Part shown: piece after piece, positions 44,654 through 44,878 of the stretch | How positions within the stretch are numbered: the first letter of the stretch is position 1 | Layout of the letters: the number at the start of each line of letters is the position of its first letter | Assembly: GCA_024693225.1 (NCBI GenBank) | Contig: JAILLI010000048.1 | Span: forward strand, 1 to 44,878 | DNA: 44,878 nt | Direction of reading: 5' to 3' | DNA from: Lachnospiraceae bacterium | GTDB taxonomy: Bacteria; Bacillota; Clostridia; Lachnospirales; Lachnospiraceae | The notes under the pieces: model-generated | What the model saw: the letters and a program-made list of their open reading frames with translations, nothing else | The model's database searches: none | What the model was told of the DNA's origin: nothing | Position numbers and translations under genes: made by a program

Positions 44654-44878
44654 ATGTCAGCAAACAACCCGTTTTGTCTCAGCTTTGGCAGGGAACCGGA
44701 CAGATATGTGGAACGTGCGGAAGCATATTCGCAGATAACCGATAACCTGGACAGCATTTCACCATCTAACAGCTGTTACCTTATAATGGGGGTAAGGGGT
44801 ATAGGAAAAACTGTACTTTTATCAACCATATCCAACGAGTACAGGGATAAAGACGACTGGGTAGTGGTATCTCTTAAT
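44654..44878 (+). CDS. P-loop ATPase (AAA-type), 3' end outside the window
   Basis: Seventy-five codons are visible. The start NNPFCLSFGREPDRYVERAE resembles AAA_16/Orc1-like ATP-binding proteins, which open with NPFxPxFG followed by a GR-E segment. The Walker A motif is GVRGIGKT (residues about 47-54), followed by LLSTISNEYRD. AGGA at 44642-44645 suits the ATG at 44654; an ATG at 44648 is too close to it. Such ATPases appear in chromosome-linked and mobile or defence settings, so the role cannot be judged without the rest. It has its own promoter and a phased repeat array, unlike its housekeeping neighbours. Confidence 0.75.
   Translation, partial: MSANNPFCLSFGREPDRYVERAEAYSQITDNLDSISPSNSCYLIMGVRGIGKTVLLSTISNEYRDKDDWVVVSLN

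Overview
The window looks like chromosome from a Gram-positive Clostridia, most likely family Lachnospiraceae. The pointers are the gene families and their order (fhs-folD, NfnAB, PhoH-YbeY, a SpoVB-type flippase, a UppP-FtsK pair, serC-serA-DUF1015), tight ATGA gene junctions, strong AGGAGG ribosome sites, TTGAMA-17-TATAAT promoters and moderate GC. No species can be named from sequence alone. Almost all of it is housekeeping DNA; no tRNA, rRNA, CRISPR array or transposase gene was seen.

Layout. 1-343: start of a leftward DUF1292-type gene with a structured leader, divergent from a GlgX-like gene whose product has lost every GH13 catalytic carboxylate. 2310-7073: trpS converging on a leftward potABCD polyamine uptake operon. 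7222-10510: lactonase-like propeller, VanY-type peptidase and tgt, overlapping each other. 10519-10963: yajC with its own promoter and terminator. 11010-16831: ilvD, ilvB, serC, serA (branched-chain amino acid and serine synthesis), ending at a terminator that lies inside the last codons of an opposing small gene. A 118-bp MITE-like insertion separates ilvB from serC. 17149-20808: DUF1015 gene and glycogen branching enzyme. 20805-36892: a long rightward run of uppP, ftsK, fhs, folD, a zinc-ribbon membrane protein, nfnA, nfnB, pdp, phoH, ybeY, a flippase and a flavoprotein. 37004-41928: a second flavoprotein, proB, 5-formyl-THF cyclo-ligase and miaB. 41943-44535: leuS with promoter and terminator. 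44558-44878: a promoter, a 10-bp phased repeat array and the start of a P-loop ATPase gene cut by the window edge.

How the genes fit together. SerC and SerA make serine, the main one-carbon donor. Fhs, FolD and the formyl-THF cyclo-ligase handle the folate-bound one-carbon units. NfnAB balances NADH, ferredoxin and NADPH, which FolD and biosynthesis use. GlgB, with the catalytically dead GlgX relative, belongs to glycogen metabolism. UppP, the flippase and the VanY-like peptidase serve the envelope, and FtsK serves chromosome segregation.

Most notable: (1) the GlgX-family pseudoenzyme and its apparently leaderless promoter; (2) the MITE-like element, whose removal in silico restores a tightly coupled ilvB-serC junction; (3) twin 45-nt palindromes between nfnA and nfnB that differ by a compensatory base pair; (4) the helically phased CTAACA array in front of the ATPase gene. 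No complete new multi-gene system is visible. The right edge may be where an accessory module begins.
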